DNA from: an uncultured Pseudomonadota bacterium | Lineage (GTDB): Bacteria > Pseudomonadota > Gammaproteobacteria > Burkholderiales > Usitatibacteraceae | Assembly (NCBI GenBank): GCA_937898635.1 | Contig: CALEJW010000175.1 | Span: 1 to 52,915, forward strand | Direction of reading: 5' to 3' | Length of the DNA stretch: 52,915 bases | In this document: positions 15,836 through 24,147 of the stretch, piece after piece | How the letters are laid out: the number at the start of each line of letters is the position of its first letter | How positions within the stretch are numbered: position 1 is the stretch's first letter | Translations under genes and position numbers: made by a program | The notes under the pieces: generated by a model | The model's database searches: none | Seen by the model: the letters and a program-made list of their open reading frames with translations, nothing else | Told to the model about the DNA's origin: nothing

Positions 15836-16477
15836 ATGAAGAGCGCGGCCATCCTCATCTCGGGACGGGGCAGCAACATGCAGGCCCTCGTGGCGGGCGG
15901 GACCGGGCTCGACATCCGCGCCGTGATCTCGAACCGCCCGGATGCCGCGGGCCTCGCCTGGGCCGCCGGGCGGGGCATCGAGACCCGCGTGGTGGACCAC
16001 AAGGCGCACGCGACGCGCGAGGCCTTCGAGGCGGCCCTCGCGCGCGCCGTGGACGCCTTCGCGCCGGACTACCTCTTCCTCGCGGGCTTCATGCGCATCC
16101 TCACGGCGGGCTTCATCGACCGCTACCCGAGGAGCATCCTCAACATCCACCCCTCGCTCCTGCCCGCCTTCCCGGGACTGGACACGCACCGGCGCGCGCT
16201 CGAGGCGGGGGTGAAGCTGCACGGCGCCACCGTGCACTTCGTGACGCCCGAGCTCGACCACGGCCCGATCCTCGTGCAGGCCGCGGTTCCCGTGCTCGAC
16301 GGCGACACGGCCGAGGCGCTCGCCGCGCGCGTGCTCGCGCAGGAGCACCGCATCTATCCCCAGGCCGCGCGCTGGCTCGCGCAGGGGCGCGTCGAGTTTC
16401 GCGGCGCGGATGTCGTCCAGGTGCGCGGCTCGGGCGTTGTCACGGACTGGGCCGTCGCCCCCCGGGACCCGCCATGA
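15836..16477 (+). CDS. purN: Phosphoribosylglycinamide formyltransferase
   Basis: 213 aa, normal length. It transfers a formyl group from 10-formyl-THF to GAR. ILISGRGSNMQAL binds the ribose phosphate. Catalytic Asn and His are in LNIHPSLLPAF, and the catalytic Asp is in TPELDHGPIL. The stop overlaps the start of the first DUF3108 gene (ATGA). The purM-purN gap is GC-rich with partly paired repeats. Confidence 0.97.
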   Translation: MKSAAILISGRGSNMQALVAGGTGLDIRAVISNRPDAAGLAWAAGRGIETRVVDHKAHATREAFEAALARAVDAFAPDYLFLAGFMRILTAGFIDRYPRSILNIHPSLLPAFPGLDTHRRALEAGVKLHGATVHFVTPELDHGPILVQAAVPVLDGDTAEALAARVLAQEHRIYPQAARWLAQGRVEFRGADVVQVRGSGVVTDWAVAPRDPP

Positions 16478-17166
16478 GACTCGCCGCCCTCGCGCTGGCC
16501 GCCCTCCTCGCCCCGGCGGCGTTCGCCGCGCCCACGCGGGTCGAGGCGGAGTACCTCATCTCCGCCCACGGCATCGCGATCGGGCGCGTGCACGAGACCT
16601 ACCTCCGCCAGGGCGACACCTACCGGATCGACAGCACCACCCGGTCCGAGGGCGTGCTCAAGCTCTTCCGCGACGAGACGGTGGTGCTGCACAGCGAAGG
16701 GCGCGTGGGGCCCGCCGGGCTCGTGCCGCTGCGCTTCGAGCAGCGGCGCAGCGGCGACCGCAGCCGCGACATCCGCGCGAGCTTCGACTGGGAGCGCTCG
16801 CTCCTGCGCTCCGAGTACCGCGGCGAGTCCACCACCCACGCGCTGCCGGCGGGGACGCAGGACCGGCTCTCGGTCATGTACCAGTTCATGAACCTCGCCC
16901 CGCGGGGCGAGCGGATCCGCATGCCCATGTCCAACGGCCGCAAGGTCGACTACTACACCTACCGCCGGGCCGGCGAGCCGGTCCTCGACACCCCCGCCGG
17001 GCGCTTCCCCACGGTGCACTTCGAGCGAATCACCGAAAGCGAGGACGAGAACCACGCCGAGCTCTGGCTCGCGCGCGAGCGCTTCAACCTCCCGGTGCGC
17101 GTCGTCTTCGAGGACACCCGCGGCCTGCGGCTCGAGCAGAACCTCGTGAGCCTCTCGACGCGCTAG
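16474..17166 (+). CDS. DUF3108 periplasmic protein (first copy)
   Basis: 230 aa. Signal peptide cleaved about after AAFAA. The remainder is a beta-rich DUF3108 domain, with family features such as RVEAEYLIS, VGPAGLVPLRFEQRR, and the end pattern NLPVRVVFEDTRGLRLEQ. Function is not established. Such proteins are exported and often come in pairs in beta- and gammaproteobacteria. The start overlaps the purN stop by 4 nt, so it is probably co-translated. Confidence 0.85.
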   Translation: MRLAALALAALLAPAAFAAPTRVEAEYLISAHGIAIGRVHETYLRQGDTYRIDSTTRSEGVLKLFRDETVVLHSEGRVGPAGLVPLRFEQRRSGDRSRDIRASFDWERSLLRSEYRGESTTHALPAGTQDRLSVMYQFMNLAPRGERIRMPMSNGRKVDYYTYRRAGEPVLDTPAGRFPTVHFERITESEDENHAELWLARERFNLPVRVVFEDTRGLRLEQNLVSLSTR

Positions 17167-17168
17167 CC

Positions 17169-18203
17169 ATGGGTCTCCTGCGCCCCTTCGCCCCCGCCTA
17201 CCGCGCCGCCGCCGTGGCGGGCGGGGCGTCGCTCGCCCTGCACGGCGCGGCGCTCCTCGGCCTGTCCGCGCCGCAGGGCGCCGAGGTGAGCCTGGAAGCG
17301 CCTGTCTACCTCGCCACGCTGGAGGCGGCGGCGATCGTCGAGCCCTCGACCGCGCCGCCGGCGGCCGTCGCGAAGCCGAGGGCGCGCCCGCGTCCCCGTC
17401 CGTCCGCGCCGCGGCCCGGCGAGGCGATCGCGTTCCTGCCGGCGGCGGTCGAGGCCGACGACCTCCCGGCGGCCCTGGACGAGCCCGCCGCCGCGATGCC
17501 CGAGCTCCTCGCCCTGGCCGAGCCGATCGCCCCTCTCGCCCCGCCCGCGCCCGCCCCGTTCCGCGCCGACGCCCTGCCGGGCGAAGTGTCCATCGCCTAC
17601 ACGCTCAGCTCCGCCTTCGCCGACGGGGAAGCCGAGTACACCTGGAAGCGCGAGGGCGACCGCTACGAGATCACGGGCACCGCCCAGGCCGTCGGCTTCT
17701 TCACCCTGTTCCTCGAGGGGCGCATCGAGCAGTCCACGACGGGGCGCGTGACGGATTCGGGCCTGAGGCCCGAGCGCTTCGTCGAGCGCCGCGGCGCCAC
17801 GCCCGAGGAGGGACTCGCCTTCGACTGGGAGGCGCGGCGCGTGGAGTTCCGCCGCGGGGACCTCACGCGCACGGGCGAGCTCACGGACGAGACGGTCGAC
17901 TGGCTCTCCATGATCTTCCAGCTCGCCCACCGCCCGCCCGCGGGCGAGTCGATGGCGCTTCGCGTCTACACGCAACGCCGCCTCTACCAGTACCGCCTCG
18001 AGATCGTCGGCACGGAGACCCTCGAGCTGCCCTTCGGTCCCGCGGCGACGGTCCACCTTCGCCACACCGGCGCGAAGCCCGAGGAGACGGTGGACGTCTG
18101 GCTGGGCATCGACCAGCACTACCTCCCGGTCAAGCTGCGCTACCCCGTCGCGCGCAACCGCCTCGTCGTCGAGCAGACGGCGACCGCGGTGCGGGCGCGC
18201 TAG
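17169..18203 (+). CDS. DUF3108 protein (second copy) with membrane anchor and Pro/Ala linker
   Basis: 344 aa, starting 2 nt after the previous stop. An N-terminal hydrophobic segment (residues 12-32) is followed by an Ala/Pro/Arg-rich linker (about 55-130) and a C-terminal DUF3108 domain from VSIAYTL onward. The fold is related to the first copy (WKREGDRYEITGTAQ, GLRPERFVERR, LPVKLRYP). The linker suggests it spans the periplasm much as TonB-like proteins do. Role unknown; the pair may act together on the envelope. Confidence 0.83.
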   Translation: MGLLRPFAPAYRAAAVAGGASLALHGAALLGLSAPQGAEVSLEAPVYLATLEAAAIVEPSTAPPAAVAKPRARPRPRPSAPRPGEAIAFLPAAVEADDLPAALDEPAAAMPELLALAEPIAPLAPPAPAPFRADALPGEVSIAYTLSSAFADGEAEYTWKREGDRYEITGTAQAVGFFTLFLEGRIEQSTTGRVTDSGLRPERFVERRGATPEEGLAFDWEARRVEFRRGDLTRTGELTDETVDWLSMIFQLAHRPPAGESMALRVYTQRRLYQYRLEIVGTETLELPFGPAATVHLRHTGAKPEETVDVWLGIDQHYLPVKLRYPVARNRLVVEQTATAVRAR

Positions 18204-18233
18204 CGTGGCCGGCCTGCGCGATCGGTCGGGCCC

Positions 18234-19499
18234 GTGAGCGCCGCCCTCACGCGTCCGCAGCTCGACGCGATCATCCGCGCCCTCGCCGAAGTGCTGCCGG
18301 CGCGCGCCCCCGCGGACGTCATCCTCAAGCACCACTTCCGCGAGCACCGCGGGCTGGGCGCGCGCGACCGCGCGCTCGTCGCCGACACGGTCTATTCGGT
18401 CCTGCGCCGGCGCCGGCTCCTCGAGACGCTGACGCCCTCGGCCGCGCCACGCGAGCTGGCCCTCGCCTCGCTCGTCCGGCTGCAGGGCGTGGGCATCGGG
18501 GCGCTCGAGCCGGTGCTGCGCGGCGCGGAGCGCGACTGGCTCGCGGCGCTCAAGGCCCGCGACCTCGAGGACCTGCCCTTCGCCGTGCGCGCGGACCTGC
18601 CCGACTGGGTGGTCGAGCGCCTTCGCCGGCACCGGAGCGACGAGGAGATCCTCGCGCTCGCGCGAAGCCTCCACCATCCCGCGCCGCTCGACCTGCGCGT
18701 GAACACGCTGAAGGCCCCCCGCGAGGCGGTGTTGCAGCGGCTAGAGGCCGACGGAACGCCCGCCGCGCCGACGCGTTTCTCCCCGCTCGGCGTGCGCGTG
18801 AAGGACAAGGTCGCGCTCAACCGCCACCCGATGTTCCTCGACGGGGCCGTGGAAGTGCAGGACGAGGGCAGCCAGATCCTCGGCCTGCTGGTGGAGCCGC
18901 GCCGCACGGACCTCGTGGTGGATTTCTGCGCGGGCGCGGGCGGCAAGACGCTGCAGCTCGGCGCCGCGATGGGTTCCCACGGGCGCCTCTACGCCTGGGA
19001 CGTCTCCGACAAGCGGCTCGCCAACCTCGCCCCGCGGCTTCGCCGCTCGGGGCTGTCGAACGTCCACCCGCAGCGCATCGCCGGCGAGAACGACACCAAG
19101 GTGAAGCGCCTGCGCGGCAAGGCGGACCGCGTCCTGGTCGACGCGCCGTGCACGGGGCTGGGCACGCTTCGGCGCAATCCCGACCTCAAGTCGCGCCAGA
19201 CGGAGGCGGGCCTCGCGGAGCTGAACGCGAAGCAGTCCGCCATCCTGGAAGCCGCGGCGGCGCTCCTCAAGCCGGGCGGGCGCCTGGTCTACGGGACCTG
19301 CAGCCTGCTCGAGGAGGAAAACGAGGCGATCGTCGGGCGCTTCCTCGAGGCCCATCCGGAGTTCACGCTCGTCCCCTGCGCCGAGGTGCTCGCGCGCCAG
19401 GGCCTCGCGATTCCCGGCTGCGAGCGCTACCTGCGCCTCCTGCCCCACCTGCACGACACCGACGGCTTCTTCGCCGCGGTGATGCAGCGTTCGGCGTGA
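18234..19499 (+). CDS. RsmB/NOP-family RNA cytosine-5 methyltransferase
   Basis: 421 aa. The N-terminal part (about 1-130) resembles the NusB-like domain of RsmB. The SAM domain follows with DFCAGAGGKTLQLG, the motif IV catalytic Cys in DAPCTGLGTLRRNPD, and the motif VI Cys in YGTCSLLEEEN. The paired cysteines are diagnostic of m5C methyltransferases. It could be RsmB itself (16S m5C967) or a paralogue; it is not beside fmt as in E. coli. GTG start at 18234. The stop overlaps the next gene (GTGA). Confidence 0.9.
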   Translation: MSAALTRPQLDAIIRALAEVLPARAPADVILKHHFREHRGLGARDRALVADTVYSVLRRRRLLETLTPSAAPRELALASLVRLQGVGIGALEPVLRGAERDWLAALKARDLEDLPFAVRADLPDWVVERLRRHRSDEEILALARSLHHPAPLDLRVNTLKAPREAVLQRLEADGTPAAPTRFSPLGVRVKDKVALNRHPMFLDGAVEVQDEGSQILGLLVEPRRTDLVVDFCAGAGGKTLQLGAAMGSHGRLYAWDVSDKRLANLAPRLRRSGLSNVHPQRIAGENDTKVKRLRGKADRVLVDAPCTGLGTLRRNPDLKSRQTEAGLAELNAKQSAILEAAAALLKPGGRLVYGTCSLLEEENEAIVGRFLEAHPEFTLVPCAEVLARQGLAIPGCERYLRLLPHLHDTDGFFAAVMQRSA

Positions 19500-20059
19500 G
19501 GGCGGCGGGCGCTCTCGCCGCCCTGTTCGCGGCCCTCGCAGCCGGCGCGGCGCCGCAGGATCGCGAAGGGGCCGTCGCGGCGGCGGCGCGGGATCCGGTC
19601 CGCGTCGAGGCCTACTTCACGCCGGCCGACGACGTGGCCGGCGTGATCGCCGCGCGCATCGCGGGGGCGCGCCGCAGCGTGCAGGTCGAGGCCTACCTCT
19701 TCACCCACCGGGGCCTCGCCGCCGCGCTCGCGAAGGCCGCGCGACGCGGCGTGGCCGTCGAGGTGATCGGCGACGCGAGGCAGCACGAGACGGGCGGCCT
19801 GCCCGTGCTGCGCAGCCTCGACCGCGCCGGCGCGCGCGTGTGGCTGCATGACGGGCACGCGGCCTTCCACAACAAGTTCGTCCTGGTGGACGCGGGCACG
19901 CCCGGCGCGGTCGTCGTCACCGGCAGCTTCAACTTCACCCGCTCCGCGCAGGAGCGCAATGCCGAGAACGTCGTCGTGATCACGGGAAGCCCCGCGCTCG
20001 CCGCGCGCTTCGCGGCGCAGTTCGAGCGCCATCGCGCGAGCGCCGCCCGGCTACAATGA
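19496..20059 (+). CDS. Exported PLD-family protein with a single HKD motif (Nuc-like)
   Basis: 187 aa from a GTG that overlaps the previous TGA. An N-terminal Ala-rich signal peptide precedes one phospholipase D domain. The catalytic HKD motif is HNKFVLVD followed by GSFNFT and NAEN. Proteins with one HKD act as dimers, as in the Nuc endonuclease of Salmonella, so a periplasmic nuclease or phosphodiesterase is likely. Overlap with the methyltransferase gene suggests coupled translation, though a functional link is not obvious. Confidence 0.85.
   Translation: MRAAGALAALFAALAAGAAPQDREGAVAAAARDPVRVEAYFTPADDVAGVIAARIAGARRSVQVEAYLFTHRGLAAALAKAARRGVAVEVIGDARQHETGGLPVLRSLDRAGARVWLHDGHAAFHNKFVLVDAGTPGAVVVTGSFNFTRSAQERNAENVVVITGSPALAARFAAQFERHRASAARLQ
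20052..20057 (+). promoter_or_regulatory. -10 box (TACAAT) of mscS-like gene
   Basis: GGCTACAATG lies inside the end of the PLD gene, and the mscS ATG is only 9 nt further. No SD precedes the ATG, so a transcript from here would be nearly leaderless. Confidence 0.5.
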
Positions 20060-20066
20060 CCGCTCC

Positions 20067-21341
20067 ATGAGCCCACTCGAGCGCAGCTTCGAGGCCTTCG
20101 CGAGCGAGGCGGCGACGCGCCAGGGCGTCGCCCAGCTCGCCCTCATCCTCGCCGCCCTCGCGCTGGGATGGCTGGTGTCGGGGCTGCTGCGCCGCCGCGT
20201 GGCCGCGCGCGAGGTCTGGAAGTTCGGCGCGGGCGGCTTCGACCGCGTCGCGTTCCCGCTGGCCGCGCTCGCCTTCCTGTGGGCGGGTCGCCTCGCCCTG
20301 CGGAAGGTCCAGGCCACGCCGTTCGTCGACGTCGCGATCTCCCTCCTCGTCGCTTTCGCCGTCATCCGCTTCGCGATGTACGTGCTGCGCCACGTCCTGC
20401 CCCAGGGCGCCATCCTGCGGGGGACGGAGCGCACCGTGGCCCTCCTCATGTGGCTGGGCGTGGCCCTGCACCTCACGGGCCTGCTGCCCGAGGCCGCGGA
20501 CGCGCTCGAGTCGATCGGCTTCACCGCGGGCACGCAGCGCATCTCGCTCCTGCTGGTGATGCAGGGCCTCGTCTCGGTGGCCGTCACGCTGGCGATCTCG
20601 CTGTGGGTGGCGAACCTCGTCGAGGCCCGCGTGCTCGCCACGGAGCGCCTCGAGCTCTCCACGCGCGTGGTCGTCGCCAAGCTCGTGCGCGCCGCGGCCT
20701 TCCTGCTGGCGGTGTTGGTGGCCCTGCCGCTCGTGGGCATCGACATCACGGCGCTGTCGGTCTTCGGCGGCGCGCTCGGCGTGGGCCTGGGCTTCGGCCT
20801 GCAGAAGATCGCGAGCAACTACGTGAGCGGCTTCATCATCCTGCTCGACCGCTCGATCCGCATCGGGGACTTCGTCGCGGTGGACAACCGGCAGGGCGTG
20901 GTGAAGGCGATCGCCTCGCGCTACACGGTGATCCGCAGCCTCGACGGCACGGAGTCGATCGTCCCCAACGAGACGATGATCACCCAGAGCGTGACCAACC
21001 ACTCGTACTCCGACCGAAAGGTCCTCGTGCGGGTGAAGGTGGGCGTGGGCTACGCCTCCGACATCGACCGCGTCTTCGAGCTCCTCCTCGAGGCCGCGGG
21101 GCGCCAGCCGCGGGTCCTCGCCGACCCCGCCCCGGCCGCGTGGATCGCCGCCCTCGGCGACAACGGCGTCGAGATCGAGCTGGGCGTGTGGATCGCCGAT
21201 CCGGACCAGGGCCAGCTCGGGCTGCGCGGCGCCATCCTCAAGGATGCCCTCCGGGCATTCCGCGCCGAGGGGATTGAAATTCCCTTCCCGCAGCGCGATA
21301 TCAGGGTAGTCGGCGCAGTAGCCGCCACAGAACCCAAGTAA
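20067..21341 (+). CDS. MscS-family mechanosensitive channel
   Basis: 424 aa. Several N-terminal hydrophobic helices (from about residue 25) lead to the pore-lining helix and MscS signature (GGALGVGLGFGLQKIASNY, then SGFIILLDRSIRIGDFV), followed by the beta domain with SIVPNETMI and a C-terminal alpha/beta domain. Longer than E. coli MscS (286 aa), with two or three extra N-terminal membrane helices. It releases solutes on hypo-osmotic shock. A TACAAT box 9 nt upstream suggests a near-leaderless mRNA. Confidence 0.92.
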   Translation: MSPLERSFEAFASEAATRQGVAQLALILAALALGWLVSGLLRRRVAAREVWKFGAGGFDRVAFPLAALAFLWAGRLALRKVQATPFVDVAISLLVAFAVIRFAMYVLRHVLPQGAILRGTERTVALLMWLGVALHLTGLLPEAADALESIGFTAGTQRISLLLVMQGLVSVAVTLAISLWVANLVEARVLATERLELSTRVVVAKLVRAAAFLLAVLVALPLVGIDITALSVFGGALGVGLGFGLQKIASNYVSGFIILLDRSIRIGDFVAVDNRQGVVKAIASRYTVIRSLDGTESIVPNETMITQSVTNHSYSDRKVLVRVKVGVGYASDIDRVFELLLEAAGRQPRVLADPAPAAWIAALGDNGVEIELGVWIADPDQGQLGLRGAILKDALRAFRAEGIEIPFPQRDIRVVGAVAATEPK

Positions 21342-21399
21342 AAACAATTACTTACCGTCCGCTTGCGATTTCCGGGACGGCCCGGAGCCGAGCTTGGGC

Positions 21400-21405
21400 T
21401 AGAAT
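21400..21405 (+). promoter_or_regulatory. -10 box (TAGAAT) of the desaturase gene
   Basis: GGCTAGAATGCCG, 57 nt before the ATG at 21463. GAAAGG near 21450 is the likely SD. Confidence 0.5.
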
Positions 21406-21462
21406 GCCGCACCGGAAATCCCCCGAGCCCGCCCCCGAGCGGGCGTTTCGAAAGGCGCCCCC

Positions 21463-22644
21463 ATGATGTTGCAAGGACTGCTGGAACTCCCCTGGTGGGG
21501 CGACCTGATCGCGCTCGTCATCCTCACCCAGATCACCATCGCGGGCGTGACGCTCTACCTGCACCGCTGCCAGGCCCACCGCGCGCTCGAGCTGCACCCC
21601 GTCGTGAGCCACTTCTTCCGCTTCTGGCTGTGGCTCACCACCGGCATGGTCACGAAGGAATGGGCGGCCATCCACCGCAAGCACCACGCGAAGTGCGAGA
21701 CGGCCGAGGACCCGCACAGCCCGCAGGTGTACGGCATCAACCGCGTGCTCTTCGGGGGCGTCATGCTCTACGTGCAGGAGTCGCGCTTCCCCGAGACGAT
21801 GCAGCGCTACGGCCACGGCACGCCCGACGACTGGCTCGAGCGGCGGATCTACACGCCGTACCACAAGTTCGGCATCCTCCTGATGGCCGCGGTCGACATC
21901 GCCCTCTTCGGCGTCGTGCCGGGCGCCCTCATCTTCGGCATCCAGATGGCGTGGATCCCGTTCTGGGCCGCGGGCGTCATCAACGGCATCGGCCACTTCT
22001 GGGGCTACCGCAACTTCCAGACCGAGGACGCGAGCACGAACATCGTGCCCATCGCCGCGTGGATCGGCGGCGAGGAGCTGCACAACAACCACCACGCCTT
22101 CCCCACCTCCGCCAAGTTCTCGGTGCGCTGGTACGAGTTCGACCTCGGCTGGCTCTACATCCGCGCGCTCTCGGCGCTGGGACTGGCGCGCGCGAAGAAG
22201 CTGCCGCCGAAGGTGAAGCTCGACCCCTCGAAGCTCGAGGTGGACGTGCACACCCTGCAGGCCATCGCGACGAACCGCTACGAGGTGCTCGCCAAGTACG
22301 CGAAGTCGATGAAGTCGGCGTGGAACGAGGAAGTGGCGCGCCTGCGCGACAAGCAGATCTTCCCCGACAACGCGGCCGCGCGGCGGCTTCGCCTCTGGAT
22401 CACCCGCGGCACGGCGCAGCTTCCCGCGGAGCGCGAGGCGGTCGCCCTCGCGCTCGCCTCCAGCCCGCGCCTGGCCACCTGGTACGCCATGCGCGAGGAG
22501 CTCGCCAAGACCTGGGAGCGCTCCACGCTCTCCACCGAGCAGCTCGTGCAGCAGCTTCGCGACTGGTGCGAGCGCGCGGAGGCGAGCGGCATCGAGGCCC
22601 TCGCGGAATTCTCCCAGCGCCTGCGGCGCTACGCCGCGGCCTAG
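21463..22644 (+). CDS. Membrane fatty-acid desaturase (acyl-CoA/acyl-lipid type)
   Basis: 393 aa. The three iron-binding His boxes are HRCQAH, HRKHH and HNNHH, set among four hydrophobic helices as in delta-9 desaturases of the DesA/Ole1 group. It makes unsaturated fatty acids aerobically at the membrane, which adjusts fluidity. After the last box (about residue 215) there is a hydrophilic C-terminal extension of about 170 aa, of which roughly the last 130 are charged and helical. This is longer than in the minimal enzyme. The stop TAG is 6 nt before the first plausible codon of the SDR gene in the same frame. Confidence 0.92.
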   Translation: MMLQGLLELPWWGDLIALVILTQITIAGVTLYLHRCQAHRALELHPVVSHFFRFWLWLTTGMVTKEWAAIHRKHHAKCETAEDPHSPQVYGINRVLFGGVMLYVQESRFPETMQRYGHGTPDDWLERRIYTPYHKFGILLMAAVDIALFGVVPGALIFGIQMAWIPFWAAGVINGIGHFWGYRNFQTEDASTNIVPIAAWIGGEELHNNHHAFPTSAKFSVRWYEFDLGWLYIRALSALGLARAKKLPPKVKLDPSKLEVDVHTLQAIATNRYEVLAKYAKSMKSAWNEEVARLRDKQIFPDNAAARRLRLWITRGTAQLPAEREAVALALASSPRLATWYAMREELAKTWERSTLSTEQLVQQLRDWCERAEASGIEALAEFSQRLRRYAAA

Positions 22645-22650
22645 CCGGCC

Positions 22651-24147
22651 ATCGCCGCGCCGGCCGTTTCGCCGCCGGGCGCCACGGCCCTCGTCCTCGG
22701 GGCGAGCGGCTACATCGGAAGCCACCTCGTTCCCGCCCTGGCGGCGCGGGGCTGGCGCGTGCGTGCCGCGGCGCGAAACCGGAAGGTGCTCGAGGCGCGC
22801 GGCTGGAAGGGCGTGGAGCTCGTGGCCGCCGACGCCCTCGACCCGGCGTCGCTCGCCTCCGCCGTCGCGGGCATCGACGTCGCCTACTACCTCGTGCACT
22901 CGATGTCGGCGGGCCGCGACTTCGGCCGCCTCGACCTCGAGGCCGCGACGAACTTCGCGCGGGCCTGCGCCGCCGCGGGCGTGAAGCGGATCGTCTACCT
23001 CGGAGGCCTCGTCCCCGAGGACGCGGACTCCGAGCACCTCCTGTCGCGGCGCGACACGGGCGCGCGCCTGCGCGAATTCCCGGTGCCCGTGACGGAGATC
23101 CGCGCCGGGATCATCGTCGGGCCGGGTTCCGCCGCGTTCGAGGTGATGCGCGACCTCGTCCTGCACCTGCCCATCATGGTGACGCCGCGCTGGGTGCGGT
23201 CGAAGTCTCCGCCCATCGCGCTGGACAACCTCCTGCATTACCTGCTCGAGGCGCCCGCGGTCGCTTCCATGGCCGGCGGGACCTTCGACGCGGCGGGTCC
23301 CGAGACGCTGACCTACGAGGCGATGATGCGCGCCATCTGCCGCGTCCTCGGCCGCCGCGAGCCGTGGATCCTGCCCGTGCCCCTCCTCTCCCCGGCGCTT
23401 TCCGCGTATTGGCTCAAGTTCGTGACCGCCGTGCCCGCGCCCATCGCCCGCGCCCTCATCGGGGGACTGAAGCACGACTTCGGCGCGGACGCCGCCGCGA
23501 TCGGGGCGCTCATCCCGCAGCGACTGCTCGGCTTCGAGGAATCGGTGCGGGCGGCGCTCGACGCGGAGGCGCGCCACGCCGTCGCCGCCCGCTGGACGGA
23601 GGGCGCCTTCATGTTCCGCGACTATCGCCCGGACCACGCGTACTACGCCAAGCGCGCGGGCGCCGAGGTCCGCACCGCGGCGAGCGCCGAGGCGCTCTGG
23701 CGCGTGGTCGCGGCGATCGGGGGCAGGAACCGCTACTACGCCTTCGACTTCCTCTGGACGCTGCGCGAGGTCGCCGACTGGCTCCTCGGTGGCGTGGCGC
23801 TCAACCGCGGACGCCGCGACCCCGACGAAGTTCGCGTGGGCGACGTGATCGACTCCTGGCGCGTGGTCGGCGTGGAGCCCGGCCGGCGGCTCACGCTGGC
23901 CTTCGGCATGAAGGCGCCCGGCGCCGGCGTGCTGGAGTTCGAGATCGAGGACAGCGCCCCGGGGGAGAGGCGCCTCGCGGTCACCGCCTACTGGCACCCC
24001 GCGGGCGCGTGGGGGCTCGCGTACTGGTTCGCCATGCTTCCCGCGCACGCGGTGCTCTTCGACGCGCTCGCCGGCGCGATCGTCACGCGCGCCCGGGAGC
24101 AGGACGCGGCACCGAATTCCGGTTCCCCGCGGGGCCTGCCGAAGTAA
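22651..24147 (+). CDS. SDR-type NAD(P)-binding protein with DUF2867 C-terminus; start codon non-canonical
   Basis: About 498 aa if translation begins at ATC 22651. The Rossmann motif GASGYIGSH follows within 25 residues. YYLVHSMS, YLGGL and the NmrA/epimerase-like middle continue, and a DUF2867 domain (about 330-490) ends the protein. No ATG, GTG or TTG occurs between the desaturase stop and the Rossmann motif; the first GTG (22759) would delete that motif. Either ATC is used, the upstream TAG is read through (same frame), or the base is an error for ATG. Substrate unknown. The 3' end overlaps the opposing GGDEF-EAL gene by 160 bp. Confidence 0.8.
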   Translation: MAAPAVSPPGATALVLGASGYIGSHLVPALAARGWRVRAAARNRKVLEARGWKGVELVAADALDPASLASAVAGIDVAYYLVHSMSAGRDFGRLDLEAATNFARACAAAGVKRIVYLGGLVPEDADSEHLLSRRDTGARLREFPVPVTEIRAGIIVGPGSAAFEVMRDLVLHLPIMVTPRWVRSKSPPIALDNLLHYLLEAPAVASMAGGTFDAAGPETLTYEAMMRAICRVLGRREPWILPVPLLSPALSAYWLKFVTAVPAPIARALIGGLKHDFGADAAAIGALIPQRLLGFEESVRAALDAEARHAVAARWTEGAFMFRDYRPDHAYYAKRAGAEVRTAASAEALWRVVAAIGGRNRYYAFDFLWTLREVADWLLGGVALNRGRRDPDEVRVGDVIDSWRVVGVEPGRRLTLAFGMKAPGAGVLEFEIEDSAPGERRLAVTAYWHPAGAWGLAYWFAMLPAHAVLFDALAGAIVTRAREQDAAPNSGSPRGLPK

